Assembly: GCF_027923225.1 (NCBI RefSeq)
Contig: NZ_BSDI01000063.1
Coordinates: 19,622-83,621 of the forward strand
Length of the DNA: 64,000 nucleotides
Source of the DNA: Phytohabitans aurantiacus
GTDB taxonomy: Bacteria > Actinomycetota > Actinomycetes > Mycobacteriales > Micromonosporaceae
Direction: 5' to 3'
Shown: positions 43,403-51,412 of the stretch, in pieces
Position numbering within the stretch: the stretch's first letter is position 1
Layout: each line of letters begins with the position of its first letter
Program-made: the position numbers and the translations under genes
The notes under the pieces: generated by a model
What the model saw: only the letters and a program-made list of their open reading frames with translations
Database searches by the model: none
What the model was told of the DNA's origin: nothing

Positions 43403-44374
43403 CTATCCCACCTTCAGGGCCAGCTTCCCGACATAGTGACCGTTGAGGGTGCGGTGCGCGTCCGCGACGCGCGCGAACGGGAAGGTCCGGCCAATGTGGA
43501 CCTCGAAGGAGCCCGCCTCGATGATGGCGTTCAGCCGATCCGTGGCGGTGCGGCTGCGATCCCCGTCGTAGTAGGACACCGTCGCGCCCGGCGGCGTTAC
43601 GGGCACGGGCAGGACACCGTTCGGCCAGGCGATCCGTCCGGAGCTCTTGATCGCGCGGAGCGACCGTTCGGCGGTCTCGCCTCCCGCGGTGACCAGAACC
43701 GCGTCGAGCCCGCCCGGTGCGAACTCCAACGCCGCGGCCAACACGTCGTCCTTGCGGCCGTCGATGGCGCCGTCGGCGCCCAGCCGTCGGGCCAGGGCGA
43801 CGCCGTCGTCACCAGAGGCCACGGCCAGCACTCGGATGCCGCTGTGCCGCGCCAGCTGCACGGTCATGTGCCCGAGACCTCCGCTTGCCCCGAAGACCAT
43901 GAGCGTCTCGCCCGGGCGCAGGCCGAGCAGATCGAGGCCACTCAGTGCCGTCAGGGCATCCCAGGCCATCGCGCCGGCCTGTTCGGTCGGCATCCGGTCG
44001 GGCACGCGCGCCACGAACTCCGCCTCGACGACGGCATACTCGGCGTAGACGCCGCCACGCGCTGCCGGCACCGTCGCGGCGTAGACACGCTCGCCCACGT
44101 CGAACCGGGTAACGTTGCGCCCGACCGCGGCCACCGTGCCCGTCGCGTCCCAGCCGAGGACATAGGGAAAGGTCGACGCGACACCGAAAGCGCCGTCGTA
44201 GTGCCCCTCGCGCTCGACCGCGTCCCAGGACGCGACCCCCGCGAACTCCACCCGGATGAGGACGTCGTCGTCGCGGACCTCCGGGAGCGGTATCCGCCGC
44301 GCGGAGAGCTCGTCGACTCCGCCGAACCGGTCGAGGACGATCGCGTTCATCCGCGCCACCGTGTTCCTGTCCAT
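43403..44374 (-). CDS. NADP-dependent quinone oxidoreductase-like MDR protein
   Basis: 323 residues from ATG 44374 (CGGAGGAT 5 bp upstream); an internal ATG at 44350 is a weaker choice. Zinc-free medium-chain reductase: FAGVASWDAVEREGHYDG, the cofactor motif VFGASGGLGHMTVQLAR, and no zinc-binding Cys/His pair. Members reduce quinones or enones with NADPH. Divergent from a MarR gene with two MarR-like sites between, so it is the probable target of that regulator, induced by electrophiles or phenolics (inference). It converges with the aromatic operon, 7 bp apart. Confidence 0.88.
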   Translation of the reverse strand: MDRNTVARMNAIVLDRFGGVDELSARRIPLPEVRDDDVLIRVEFAGVASWDAVEREGHYDGAFGVASTFPYVLGWDATGTVAAVGRNVTRFDVGERVYAATVPAARGGVYAEYAVVEAEFVARVPDRMPTEQAGAMAWDALTALSGLDLLGLRPGETLMVFGASGGLGHMTVQLARHSGIRVLAVASGDDGVALARRLGADGAIDGRKDDVLAAALEFAPGGLDAVLVTAGGETAERSLRAIKSSGRIAWPNGVLPVPVTPPGATVSYYDGDRSRTATDRLNAIIEAGSFEVHIGRTFPFARVADAHRTLNGHYVGKLALKVG

Positions 44375-44389
44375 CGATCCTCCGATTTA

Positions 44390-44437
44390 CTTGAGTGAAT
44401 CAAGGATCATTGGATCACAAGTAGTTGAGCGAATCAA
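44390..44437. promoter_or_regulatory. two MarR-type operator sites
   Basis: CTTGAGTGAATCAAG (44390-44404) and TTGAGCGAATCAA (44425-44437) share the half-site arrangement TTGA-N5-TCAA, with centres 34 bp apart, between the divergent oxidoreductase and MarR genes. Confidence 0.7.
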
Positions 44438-44460
44438 GTAAACCGTCTAGGCTGGTGGTT

Positions 44461-44883
44461 ATGGCGCTGCCGAGCGGACCGGTGACCACCTCGTCTGAGG
44501 CCGAGGCGGTCCTGTTCGACCTGGTCGACGTGTACGACCGCGCCTACGAGGCAGCCGCGGCCCAGCTGTCGCTCAGCTCGGCGCAGGCATGCGTGCTCGG
44601 GCGGCTCGACGAGCGACGCGGCATGGGAGCCTTGGCCGAGGAGCTCGGCTGCGACGCCTCCAACATCACCCAGATCGTCGCGCGCCTCGAAGCGCTCGGC
44701 CTCGTGACCCGCGAGCCGGATCCCCGAGACCGCCGCGCACGACAAGTCGCGCGAACCCCCCAAGGAGACGAAATCAACCGCCGGTTCGCGGCAGCCTTCG
44801 CCTTCGCCCGCACGGCGGTCGGCCGACTCTCACCCGACGAACAGGACCAGCTGACGGCGCTGCTCCGAAAAGCACTGGGCTGA
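44461..44883 (+). CDS. MarR-family transcriptional regulator
   Basis: 140 residues from ATG 44461 (GGTGG upstream). Winged helix: LSSAQACVLGRLDERRGMGA, LAEELGCDASNITQIVARLE, and the wing LVTREPDPRDRRARQVARTP. It lies divergent from the MDR reductase, with two near-identical palindromic sites in the gap, so it probably represses both genes and is released by a phenolic or oxidising ligand. Confidence 0.9.
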   Translation: MALPSGPVTTSSEAEAVLFDLVDVYDRAYEAAAAQLSLSSAQACVLGRLDERRGMGALAEELGCDASNITQIVARLEALGLVTREPDPRDRRARQVARTPQGDEINRRFAAAFAFARTAVGRLSPDEQDQLTALLRKALG

Positions 44884-44931
44884 GCCGGAGCCGCTAGAGA
44901 TCCTTTAGGGTCAGGTTCGAGACCAGGCTCT

Positions 44932-45086
44932 GAGCTACCGCGGCGTCCGCCGTGCGCGAGACCGCTGCTCCCGCGGCCTCACCGTCCGCGGCACCCGACC
45001 CGCCCTTGTCGGGTTGGTCGTGCGACGGCGGCGGCTGAGGCCGCGGGAGCAGCGGGCATGGACCGCGACGGGCATCGCGGTAGCTC
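44932..45086. repeat. family A palindromic element, copy 3; gap 44884-45357 otherwise empty
   Basis: 155 bp with perfect 11-bp ends GAGCTACCGCG and CGCGGTAGCTC, and the inner pair TGCTCCCGCGGCCTCA / TGAGGCCGCGGGAGCA. The centre differs in sequence from copies 1 and 2. It sits between the convergent MarR and HNH genes. In the remaining 270 bp up to 45357 I see no gene or clear signal. Confidence 0.8.
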
Positions 45087-45357
45087 AAGGGCTCTCTCTA
45101 GCAACGCTTGCTTGGTTGACCGCTGGTCCCGTCGCGCTCGGCACGATGCTCGGGTTCTGCCCCTGGGCTCGGTTGGAGATGGAGCGGGGCGGTGTGCGGA
45201 CTGCGTCCGCAGGCGTGTCCATCATCGATACCAGCGTCACGGGCCGCGCGGATCCGCAGCCTGATTGGCGCCTGCCGCGACAGACGGCGCGGCGGGCGAG
45301 CAGCATCGTCCGGTGACTCGCGGGTCACGGGCGTTGCGGGTTCACGGACGGACGGAG

Positions 45358-46596
45358 TTATGTCCGCCGGTGGTAGATGTTGCGCCGTGGTCGACGTTCA
45401 CTGTCTACATAGGGTGGTGGGATGAACTCGGGTCGGCCGTCGTCTGCGATCCGCACTTCCCACTCGCCGCGGTGGATGAGCCGGTGGTGGTATCCGCACA
45501 ACAGCACGCCGTTGTCGAGGGCGGTGTCACCACCGTCTGTCCAGTGTCGGATGTGGTGGCCGTCGCACCATTGTGGTGGTCGGTCGCAGCCGGGGAAGGC
45601 GCATCCGCCGTCCCGTGCGACGAGTGCTCGGCGTAGTGGTCCGGTGAACAGTCGTCGTTGCTGACCGACGTCGAGGATCTGCCCCTGCCCGCCCAGCACG
45701 ACCGGCAGGATACGGGCGTCGCAGGCCAGCCTTCGCACCTGTTGGGGGCTCAGTGCTTCGCCGGTGTCGAGCTGCCCGACGCCCAGTTCGTGGCGCACCA
45801 CGTCGTACGGCACCGTGACCACGACCTGTGGGCGATCCCCGCCGTTGTCCGGCAACTGCTCGGTGCGTAGCGCCAGCCGGCACACCTCCACTAGCGCGTC
45901 GGCGCGGCGTTGGGCCGCTGTCCGTTCCAGGTCGGGCTTACACAGCGGATCCAGGGCGGCGTTGACGATCGCGGCGGCCTCAGCGTCCAACCAGCCAGTG
46001 ACCCGGAACCTGCCGTCACCGTTGTTGGTCAGGGTGAACGCCCGTGTCCGTTGGGCGCGTTTCTCGTCGCGTTCGGCGGCCCGCCGGTCGGCTTCGTCGG
46101 CCGCTTCTGGTGCCACGTGCGTCAGGATGCGGGCGGCGGCTTTGCGGAAGGTGGCTGGTTCCCAGTCGGCGAATTCCGCGATCAGGGCTTTCTCGGCCAG
46201 GTCCACCACATCCGGCGCCGCTTCGTCGGCGAGATCGTGGACGGTCTTGGCCACGATCTGCGCCTGCTCGACGTTGACCGCCGCCGTGGACAGCGCGACA
46301 TCCAGCGCTGGGCGTTGGTCCAGTGTCTTGGCCAGGTCGACGGTGCGGCGGGCGGTGTGGATGCTGATGTGGAGTTGTTCGCGGAGCCAAACGGCGGTGT
46401 TGGCGGCCTGCTGGGTGATCGGTAGGTTGCGGCCGTCTATCTCGCGGACCAGGTGGAGTTTGGCGGCGGCGAGCATCTGCTCGGCGTCGTGCACGGTGTG
46501 TATCGCGTCGACCAGATCAGCGTCGGGCAGCGACCAGACCGGGGTGCCGGCGCACTGGCCGGCGATGTCCCTGAGCTGCTCCAACGTTTCCCCCAC
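45358..46596 (-). CDS. DUF222/13E12-family HNH endonuclease
   Basis: 412 residues if GTG 46596 (GAGAA upstream) is used; GTG 46659 would add 21 residues. A long helical DUF222 domain (about 20-260) precedes an HNH nuclease motif, CDGHHIRHWTDGGDTALDNG followed by LLCGYHHRLIH, with zinc-type residues in CAFPGCDRPPQWC. This multicopy family is abundant in actinobacterial genomes and may spread like a selfish or homing element; its physiological role is unproven. It is isolated from its neighbours, with a family A repeat beyond its 3' end. Confidence 0.88.
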   Translation of the reverse strand: MGETLEQLRDIAGQCAGTPVWSLPDADLVDAIHTVHDAEQMLAAAKLHLVREIDGRNLPITQQAANTAVWLREQLHISIHTARRTVDLAKTLDQRPALDVALSTAAVNVEQAQIVAKTVHDLADEAAPDVVDLAEKALIAEFADWEPATFRKAAARILTHVAPEAADEADRRAAERDEKRAQRTRAFTLTNNGDGRFRVTGWLDAEAAAIVNAALDPLCKPDLERTAAQRRADALVEVCRLALRTEQLPDNGGDRPQVVVTVPYDVVRHELGVGQLDTGEALSPQQVRRLACDARILPVVLGGQGQILDVGQQRRLFTGPLRRALVARDGGCAFPGCDRPPQWCDGHHIRHWTDGGDTALDNGVLLCGYHHRLIHRGEWEVRIADDGRPEFIPPPYVDSERRPRRNIYHRRT

Positions 46597-46702
46597 GCAT
46601 TGATTCTCGTACGTTTGTGCGGTGATCGTTGCCCCGTCAGGCGACACGCCGGACGACACGCCGATAACGGCGGGAAATCGCGGTCACCGCGGCGATCTTG
46701 GG

Positions 46703-46732
46703 TTGCCTAACGTGTAACACACTGGTTACGCT
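46703..46732 (+). promoter_or_regulatory. probable leaderless promoter of the ArsR gene
   Basis: TTGCCT (46703-46708) and TACGCT (46727-46732) are 18 bp apart, placing the transcript start at about the GTG codon 46739. The spacer holds an imperfect repeat CGTGTAAC / GGTTACG, a candidate ArsR-family site. Confidence 0.45.
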
Positions 46733-46738
46733 TCCGGG

Positions 46739-47101
46739 GTGGACGAGGTGGCGGCGGCGATCGCTGATCCGGTGCGGCGCGACATCCTGGTGATGCTGCG
46801 CGAGCAGCGGTTGCCCGCGGGCGAGATCGCCGACCGGTTCATGATCAGTCGGCCCGCGGTCAGCCGGCACCTGCGGGTGCTGCGGGAGAGCGGCCTGGTC
46901 CGCGACACGCTCGTGGGGCGCCAGCGCCTCTACGAGTTGGACGCGTCGCGGTTCGCCGGCTTGGTCGAGTGGCTCGACCAGTTCGTCCGGGTCACCGGCT
47001 GGGAGCACCGCCTCGACGCGCTGGAGACCGAGGTCTATCGCACCCGTCGCGAGCGCCGCGCGCGCGGTCCGGCGGATCACCGACAGGAGAACACAGCATG
47101 A
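46739..47101 (+). CDS. ArsR-family helix-turn-helix regulator
   Basis: 120 residues from GTG 46739. The sequence AAAIADPVRRDILVMLREQR, LPAGEIADRFMISRPAVSRH and LRVLRESGLVRDTLVGRQRL is that of metal-independent ArsR regulators that pair with SRPBCC proteins. No metal-binding cysteines are visible. It overlaps the SRPBCC gene by 4 bp, and the pair is probably autoregulated. Confidence 0.9.
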   Translation: MDEVAAAIADPVRRDILVMLREQRLPAGEIADRFMISRPAVSRHLRVLRESGLVRDTLVGRQRLYELDASRFAGLVEWLDQFVRVTGWEHRLDALETEVYRTRRERRARGPADHRQENTA

Positions 47102-47595
47102 TCAACCCACCGGCCGGCCGGCTCTTTCCGACCTCTGACGGTCACGATCTGATCCTCAGCCGCGTGTTCCGGGCGTCCATTGAGGACGTGTGGGCCAGCG
47201 TGACCGAGTCCGAGCGTACGGCCCGCTGGTTCGGGGCCTGGGAGGGCGACGCCGCTCCCGGTCGCATGATCAAAATGCAGATGGCGTACGAGGACCAGGC
47301 ACCGTGGTTCGATGTGCGGATCGACGCGTGCGACCCGCCGCGGCGGCTGGCCCTGTCGATGAAGGACGAGTCCGGCGACTGGCGGCTGGAGCTGCTGCTG
47401 TCGCAAGCCGGTGAGCAGACCGAGCTGCGGCTCGTGCACCACCTCGACACCACCGATGGGCTCGGCGAGACGGGCCCCGGCTGGGAGTACTACCTGGACA
47501 TGCTGGTGGCGGCCCGGGCCGGCCGGCCCGCCCCGAGCTTCGACGACTACTACCCGGCGATGAAGCCCTACTACGACTCTGTGACCACCCGCTGA
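47098..47595 (+). CDS. SRPBCC/AHSA1-like protein
   Basis: 165 residues from ATG 47098; CAGGAG upstream. START/Bet v1-like pattern: SRVFRASIEDVWASVTESER and TARWFGAWEGDAAPGRMIKM, then a hydrophobic-pocket strand region and a C-terminal helix (GPGWEYYLDMLVAAR). Proteins of this kind bind hydrophobic ligands; ArsR-SRPBCC pairs are frequent in actinomycetes, and the ligand is not known. Confidence 0.87.
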   Translation: MINPPAGRLFPTSDGHDLILSRVFRASIEDVWASVTESERTARWFGAWEGDAAPGRMIKMQMAYEDQAPWFDVRIDACDPPRRLALSMKDESGDWRLELLLSQAGEQTELRLVHHLDTTDGLGETGPGWEYYLDMLVAARAGRPAPSFDDYYPAMKPYYDSVTTR

Positions 47596-47602
47596 ATCGA
47601 TT
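47591..47602. promoter_or_regulatory. palindrome GAATCGATTC (candidate LacI-type site)
   Basis: TGAATCGATTCG with a perfect 10-bp core overlaps the SRPBCC stop codon, about 120 bp upstream of the GH39-like gene. AATCGAT recurs just upstream of the LacI gene (about 56790). Confidence 0.35.
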
Positions 47603-47654
47603 CGACGGCTCTGTGAGGGTGCTCCTCCGTGGAAGCACTGCACTGGCAGGGGAA

Positions 47655-47708
47655 TTGACATTCGTCAACATCGTGTCCTAGGCTCCCAGCGAATCGGTTC
47701 GATGGGAG
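47655..47708 (+). promoter_or_regulatory. promoter and operator of the GH39-like gene
   Basis: TTGACA (47655-47660) and TAGGCT (47679-47684) are 18 bp apart. A nested palindrome covers 47683-47708: CTCCCA (47683-47688) pairs with TGGGAG (47703-47708), and CGAA (47690-47693) with TTCG (47698-47701). It overlaps the -10 edge and the expected start point, an arrangement suited to repression; TGGGAG half-sites are also those of cellulose/LacI (CebR-type) operators. Confidence 0.6.
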
Positions 47709-47717
47709 TGCATCATT

Positions 47718-49454
47718 GTGGACACTTCAATCCGCCGGCGGCCGGTGCGCCGCCTCCTCGCCGCCGCGACGGCGGCCGCCGCTTTCGCCGCCGCCTCGCT
47801 GGTGATCGTCGCCATCACGGCTCCGCCGGCCGCGCAGGCCGCTGACGAGTCGATATCGGTCAACTTCTCCGTCGCCGGCGGTTCGCCGACCTATCGCGCC
47901 TCCGGGTGGATCTACGGCATGACCGAGAACGCGTCGGGGCCGGCGGACAACTTCTACCGCGAGGTGAAGTTCCGCTACATGCGCGCCGGAGGCGCTCAGC
48001 TGGACAGCCCGGGCGGCTGGGTGTCGGGCCGCTACGACCGCCGGTGGAACGCGACCCGGGCGCAGTTGCTGCGTACCCGGTCGCTGGGCGGCGAGTTCAT
48101 CCTGCTCCCGCACGACCTGTGGGGTGCCGACGGGTACCCGATCTCCCGGTTCCCCGGCGACAACGGGGACTGGAGCGACTACGACGCGTTCCTGACCCGG
48201 CTCATCAACGACGTGCGGGCGGCGGGCGTGCCCGTGCAGTGGGACATCTGGAACGAGCCGAACCTGGGCCTGTTCTGGAACCGGCCGCAGTCCCAGTATT
48301 TCGAGCTGTGGCGCCGCACGTACCCGCGGATCCGGGCCGCGTTTCCGAGCCACCTGATCGTCGGACCGAGCCTCGCGGGCGTACCGTCGACCGGCGGCTG
48401 GTGGGTCCAGTATCTCGATTTCGTCAAGTCGACGAACACGATCCCGGACATCTTCAGCTGGCACGCCCTGCCGAGCGACCCGGTGGCCAACGTGGCGACG
48501 GCGAACTCCACACTGGACTCCCGCGGCATACCGCACCCGCGCCCGTACCAGATCAACGAGTACGGCTCGTCCAGCGAGCAGAACCCGGGCGACGGCTCGT
48601 GGTACATCGCGCGCCTGGAACGGGCCGGCGCGGACGGGCTGCGCGCCAACTGGGCCAGCGGTGGCAACCTGCACAACGACCTGGGCAACCTGCTCGTCCA
48701 CAACTCGGCCGGTGTGCACCAGCCAAAGGGGGAGTGGTGGGTCTACCGCTTCTACGGCTCGCAGACCGGCACGATCGCCTCGGTCACACCCAGCGCGGCG
48801 TACGACGCTTTCGCCACAAAGGACAGTGGCGTGGCGAAGGTGCTGGTCGGCGGTGGCGGCACCACCGGCAACATCGCCGTCAACCTGCAGCGCCTGGACA
48901 CGACCAGCGGCCTCGTGCAGAACAACCGGGTGCGGGTGGTGGCCGAGCGCATCCCGTACAACGGCGGCGCCGCGGTCTCGGGTGGCCCGGTCGTCATCCA
49001 GGACTCGGTGGTGAACCTGTCCAGCAACGGTACGACCGTGAACCTGCCGCACTCCAACGCCGACGACGCGTTCACCATCACGCTCCTGCCGCCGGGCAAC
49101 ACCACCCCGCCGCCCACCTCGCCCACGGTGGCGCCGCCGACCACCACACCGCCGCCGAACCCCACCGGTTGCGCCGCGTCGGTGTCGCTGAACTCGTGGA
49201 CCGGCGGCTTCGTCGCTACCGTCCGGGTGACCGCCGGATCGGCGCCGCTCAACGGGTGGCGTGTCACGGTCGCGCTCCCGTCCGGCGCGTCGGTCACCAA
49301 CACGTGGGGTGCCAGCGCGAGCGGTTCCACCGGTACGGTGCAGTTCGCCAACGCGAGTTGGAACGGAAGCGTCGCGGCGGGGCAGTCCACCGAGTTCGGA
49401 TTCCAGGGCAGCGGCAGCGGCGCCGGCATGACCCCCACCTGCGCCCCGGCCTGA
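47718..49454 (+). CDS. secreted GH39-like glycoside hydrolase with CBM2
   Basis: 578 residues from GTG 47718 (GGGAG 10 bp upstream). Sec signal (IRRRPVRRLLAAATAAAAFA, cleavage after AQA). A clan GH-A barrel (about 45-400) shows the acid/base in VQWDIWNEPNLG (Glu180) and the nucleophile in YQINEYGSS (Glu281), resembling GH39 xylosidases and related families; GH30 or GH51 are alternatives. After a beta-sandwich, a Pro/Thr linker (about 462-482) and a CBM2 with framing cysteines end the protein. It probably acts on xylan or another plant-wall glycan. A truncated family A repeat begins 7 bp after the stop. Confidence 0.85.
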   Translation: MDTSIRRRPVRRLLAAATAAAAFAAASLVIVAITAPPAAQAADESISVNFSVAGGSPTYRASGWIYGMTENASGPADNFYREVKFRYMRAGGAQLDSPGGWVSGRYDRRWNATRAQLLRTRSLGGEFILLPHDLWGADGYPISRFPGDNGDWSDYDAFLTRLINDVRAAGVPVQWDIWNEPNLGLFWNRPQSQYFELWRRTYPRIRAAFPSHLIVGPSLAGVPSTGGWWVQYLDFVKSTNTIPDIFSWHALPSDPVANVATANSTLDSRGIPHPRPYQINEYGSSSEQNPGDGSWYIARLERAGADGLRANWASGGNLHNDLGNLLVHNSAGVHQPKGEWWVYRFYGSQTGTIASVTPSAAYDAFATKDSGVAKVLVGGGGTTGNIAVNLQRLDTTSGLVQNNRVRVVAERIPYNGGAAVSGGPVVIQDSVVNLSSNGTTVNLPHSNADDAFTITLLPPGNTTPPPTSPTVAPPTTTPPPNPTGCAASVSLNSWTGGFVATVRVTAGSAPLNGWRVTVALPSGASVTNTWGASASGSTGTVQFANASWNGSVAAGQSTEFGFQGSGSGAGMTPTCAPA

Positions 49455-49460
49455 CGCCCC

Positions 49461-49553
49461 CGGCCTCACCCTTCGCGGCTCCCGGTTGTGGGGCGGCGGA
49501 GGGTGCGGCCGCGGGAGCGACGGTCTCGCCCGCGACGGACGTCGCGGTAGCTC
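49461..49553. repeat. family A element, copy 4, left end missing
   Basis: It retains CGGCCTCACC, a shortened centre, GCGGCCGCGGGAGCGACGG and the complete right end TCTCGCCCGCGACG...CGTCGCGGTAGCTC. About 65 bp of the left arm are absent. It lies between the convergent GH39-like and NTF2-like genes. Confidence 0.75.
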
Positions 49554-49578
49554 GAATCCCTTTAAGGCCTTGAATTTC

Positions 49579-50004
49579 TTACGGCATGGCCTCGCGGACC
49601 TTGGCGGTGTCGACGAACTGTTCGAAGCGGACGATCAGGCCGCCGCGGACGGTGAAGTGGTGGGCGACGCGGACGTCGATGGGTTTGCCGGTGGCCTTGT
49701 TGGTGGCCGTGTAGCGGGCCAGGACCACGACGTTCTCGCCGTCGGTGACGTAGGTGTCGTCGTGGGCGGTCCAGCCGTCCCAGTCGGCGCCGAGGCGTTC
49801 CATGACGTTGGCGGTGACGCCGTCCGGGGTGCGGTAGGTGCCGGCGAGCGGGAAGCCGGCCATCTCGGTCCACTCCACGTCGGGTGCGAGGGTGGCGCGT
49901 AAGGCTTCCAGGTCACCGGCGGCGGAGGCGAGGTACTGGCGGCGCACCACGTCGGCGGGTGCGGCGGAGGTCGCAAAGTCGGTGGAGGCGGCATAGTCGG
50001 TCAT
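49579..50004 (-). CDS. NTF2/SnoaL-like protein
   Basis: 141 residues. VVRRQYLASAAGDLEALRAT, LAPDVEWTEMAGFPLAGTYR and ATNKATGKPIDVRVAHHFTV follow the SnoaL-like/NTF2 pattern of an N-terminal helix and a curved sheet. The reaction is unknown. Its start lies 3 bp after the metallo-hydrolase stop upstream, so both belong to one transcript, possibly for turnover of a small lactone or ester (inference). Confidence 0.82.
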   Translation of the reverse strand: MTDYAASTDFATSAAPADVVRRQYLASAAGDLEALRATLAPDVEWTEMAGFPLAGTYRTPDGVTANVMERLGADWDGWTAHDDTYVTDGENVVVLARYTATNKATGKPIDVRVAHHFTVRGGLIVRFEQFVDTAKVREAMP

Positions 50005-50007
50005 CGC

Positions 50008-50814
50008 TCAGCCCCAGGTCATTTCGCCCTTGGCGACCTTGGCGCCGATCTGGGCGGCGATGAGCATGCCGTGGTCGGGGTAGCGGCTGGTGAGGGCGGC
50101 GGTGAGGCTGGCCCCGTCGGCGGCGTTCGCCAGCTCGTCCTCGAAGGCGATGAGGTAGTCGCGGGTGCCGGTGATGGCGGTGGCGTCGGCGGGTGTGTCC
50201 GGGAGGCGGTGGCCGGGCACGACAAGTTGCGGGTCGAGGGCGGCCATCTCGTCCAGGAGGGCGATCCAGGCGGCCCGCTGCTCGGGCTTGGCGGTGTCGG
50301 CGACCCACACGTGCTCCTGCTGGAACAGCAGGACGCCGGCGAGGATGGCGCGGTGCTCGGCCTGCCACAGGTAGTGCCGGTCGGGCAGGGTGTCGGGGCC
50401 GCCGCGCAGTTCGAACCGGTGCCCTTCGAGGGTCAGGTCGCCGGTCAGCGGGGCGATGTCGACGAGGCGGGTCGGCAGGTTGGCGCCGAGCGCGGCCCAT
50501 GCCTTGAGCTTGCCTTCGTACGAGTGCTGAATGTGCTCGATGGTCTGCGGCGTGGCGACGATCGCCGCGTCGGGGAACGCGTCGGCCACGACCTCGGCGC
50601 CGAAGTAGAAGTCCGGGTCGCCGTGGCTGATGAACAGGGTGGTCAGCCGCTTGCCGGAGTCGAGGATCCGGGCGACCAGGCGGTGGCCGTCGGCGCGGGT
50701 GAATCCGGCGTCGACCAGCAGCGCGTCGGTGTCGCCGGTGACAAGGGTCGCGGTCTTGTTCTTGCTGCCGGCCGGGAAGTCCAGGTCCAGGACGGTGAAG
50801 TCGAGCGTGCTCAT
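50008..50814 (-). CDS. MBL-fold metallo-hydrolase
   Basis: 268 residues. Metallo-beta-lactamase fold with a variant metal motif: SHGDPDFYFG replaces the usual HXHXDH, keeping a His and two Asp, while the later ligands appear as VVPGHRLPDT. Family members with HGDPDF motifs are common quorum-lactonase-like or detoxifying hydrolases of unknown substrate in actinomycetes. It is translated ahead of an NTF2-like gene. Confidence 0.85.
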   Translation of the reverse strand: MSTLDFTVLDLDFPAGSKNKTATLVTGDTDALLVDAGFTRADGHRLVARILDSGKRLTTLFISHGDPDFYFGAEVVADAFPDAAIVATPQTIEHIQHSYEGKLKAWAALGANLPTRLVDIAPLTGDLTLEGHRFELRGGPDTLPDRHYLWQAEHRAILAGVLLFQQEHVWVADTAKPEQRAAWIALLDEMAALDPQLVVPGHRLPDTPADATAITGTRDYLIAFEDELANAADGASLTAALTSRYPDHGMLIAAQIGAKVAKGEMTWG

Positions 50815-50851
50815 GAGTCCTCCTCGTGGCGTTCTCCTGATGTAACAGAAT

Positions 50852-50863
50852 CTGACTTGTCAG
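50852..50863. promoter_or_regulatory. inverted repeat CTGAC-TT-GTCAG
   Basis: A perfect 12-bp palindrome about 40 bp upstream of the metallo-hydrolase start, in the 103-bp gap after the MarR gene. A candidate operator for one of the two adjacent MarR proteins. Confidence 0.5.
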
Positions 50864-50917
50864 GTAATCCTGCCAGCGGGATGCCAGGAATGTGATCCGG
50901 GTCGCAGCCGCCCCAGG

Positions 50918-51412
50918 TCAGCGCAGGCGCGGCAGCCGGTCGCGGGCCGTGTGGCTGAGGATGCGCAGGTCCTCCATGAACCGCTTTCTATCACCCGCGG
51001 GCAGCGGTTCGAGGAAGTATCGCTCGATGTTTTCCGCGTGGACGCGGGCGGCCCGCACGGCCGTCTGCTCGCCCAGCGGGGTGAGCCGCACGAGCCGGCT
51101 CCGCCGGTCGCCGGGGTCTCCGGTGCGCTCGACCAGCCCCGCCGCCTCCATGCGGTCGACAAGCCGGGTGGCCCCGCCGGTGGTCAGCACCTGCTCCTGG
51201 CTGATGGCTCCCATCGACAGGCCCTGGCCGCCGGCGCGACCGAGGATCAGCAGCACCTCGAACATCAGGTGGCTGATGCCGCACTCCTGCTCGATGGCCC
51301 GCCCGAGCAGGTACTCCAGCCGGTTGGCCGCCCCCTGCAGCCGGCCGAACGCCAGGATCAGCTCGTGGTCGGCGGCGTCCTTCGCCGTCGAGATCTCCGC
51401 GCGCTCAACCAT
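50918..51412 (-). CDS. MarR-family regulator, second of an overlapping pair
   Basis: 164 residues from ATG 51412, which lies inside the 3' end of the upstream MarR gene (8-bp overlap). Winged helix: GISHLMFEVLLILGRAGGQG, LSMGAISQEQVLTTGGATRL, VDRMEAAGLVERTGDPGDRR. It is clearly distinct from its upstream neighbour, so the pair could form heterodimers or act in sequence. Upstream of the metallo-hydrolase operon. Confidence 0.88.
   Translation of the reverse strand: MVERAEISTAKDAADHELILAFGRLQGAANRLEYLLGRAIEQECGISHLMFEVLLILGRAGGQGLSMGAISQEQVLTTGGATRLVDRMEAAGLVERTGDPGDRRSRLVRLTPLGEQTAVRAARVHAENIERYFLEPLPAGDRKRFMEDLRILSHTARDRLPRLR

Noticed and set aside
45014..45425. Short plus-strand frames between the MarR and HNH genes (for example 45192-45425)
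   Set aside because: They overlap the family A repeat or the HNH 3' end, lack ribosome-binding sites and match no family.
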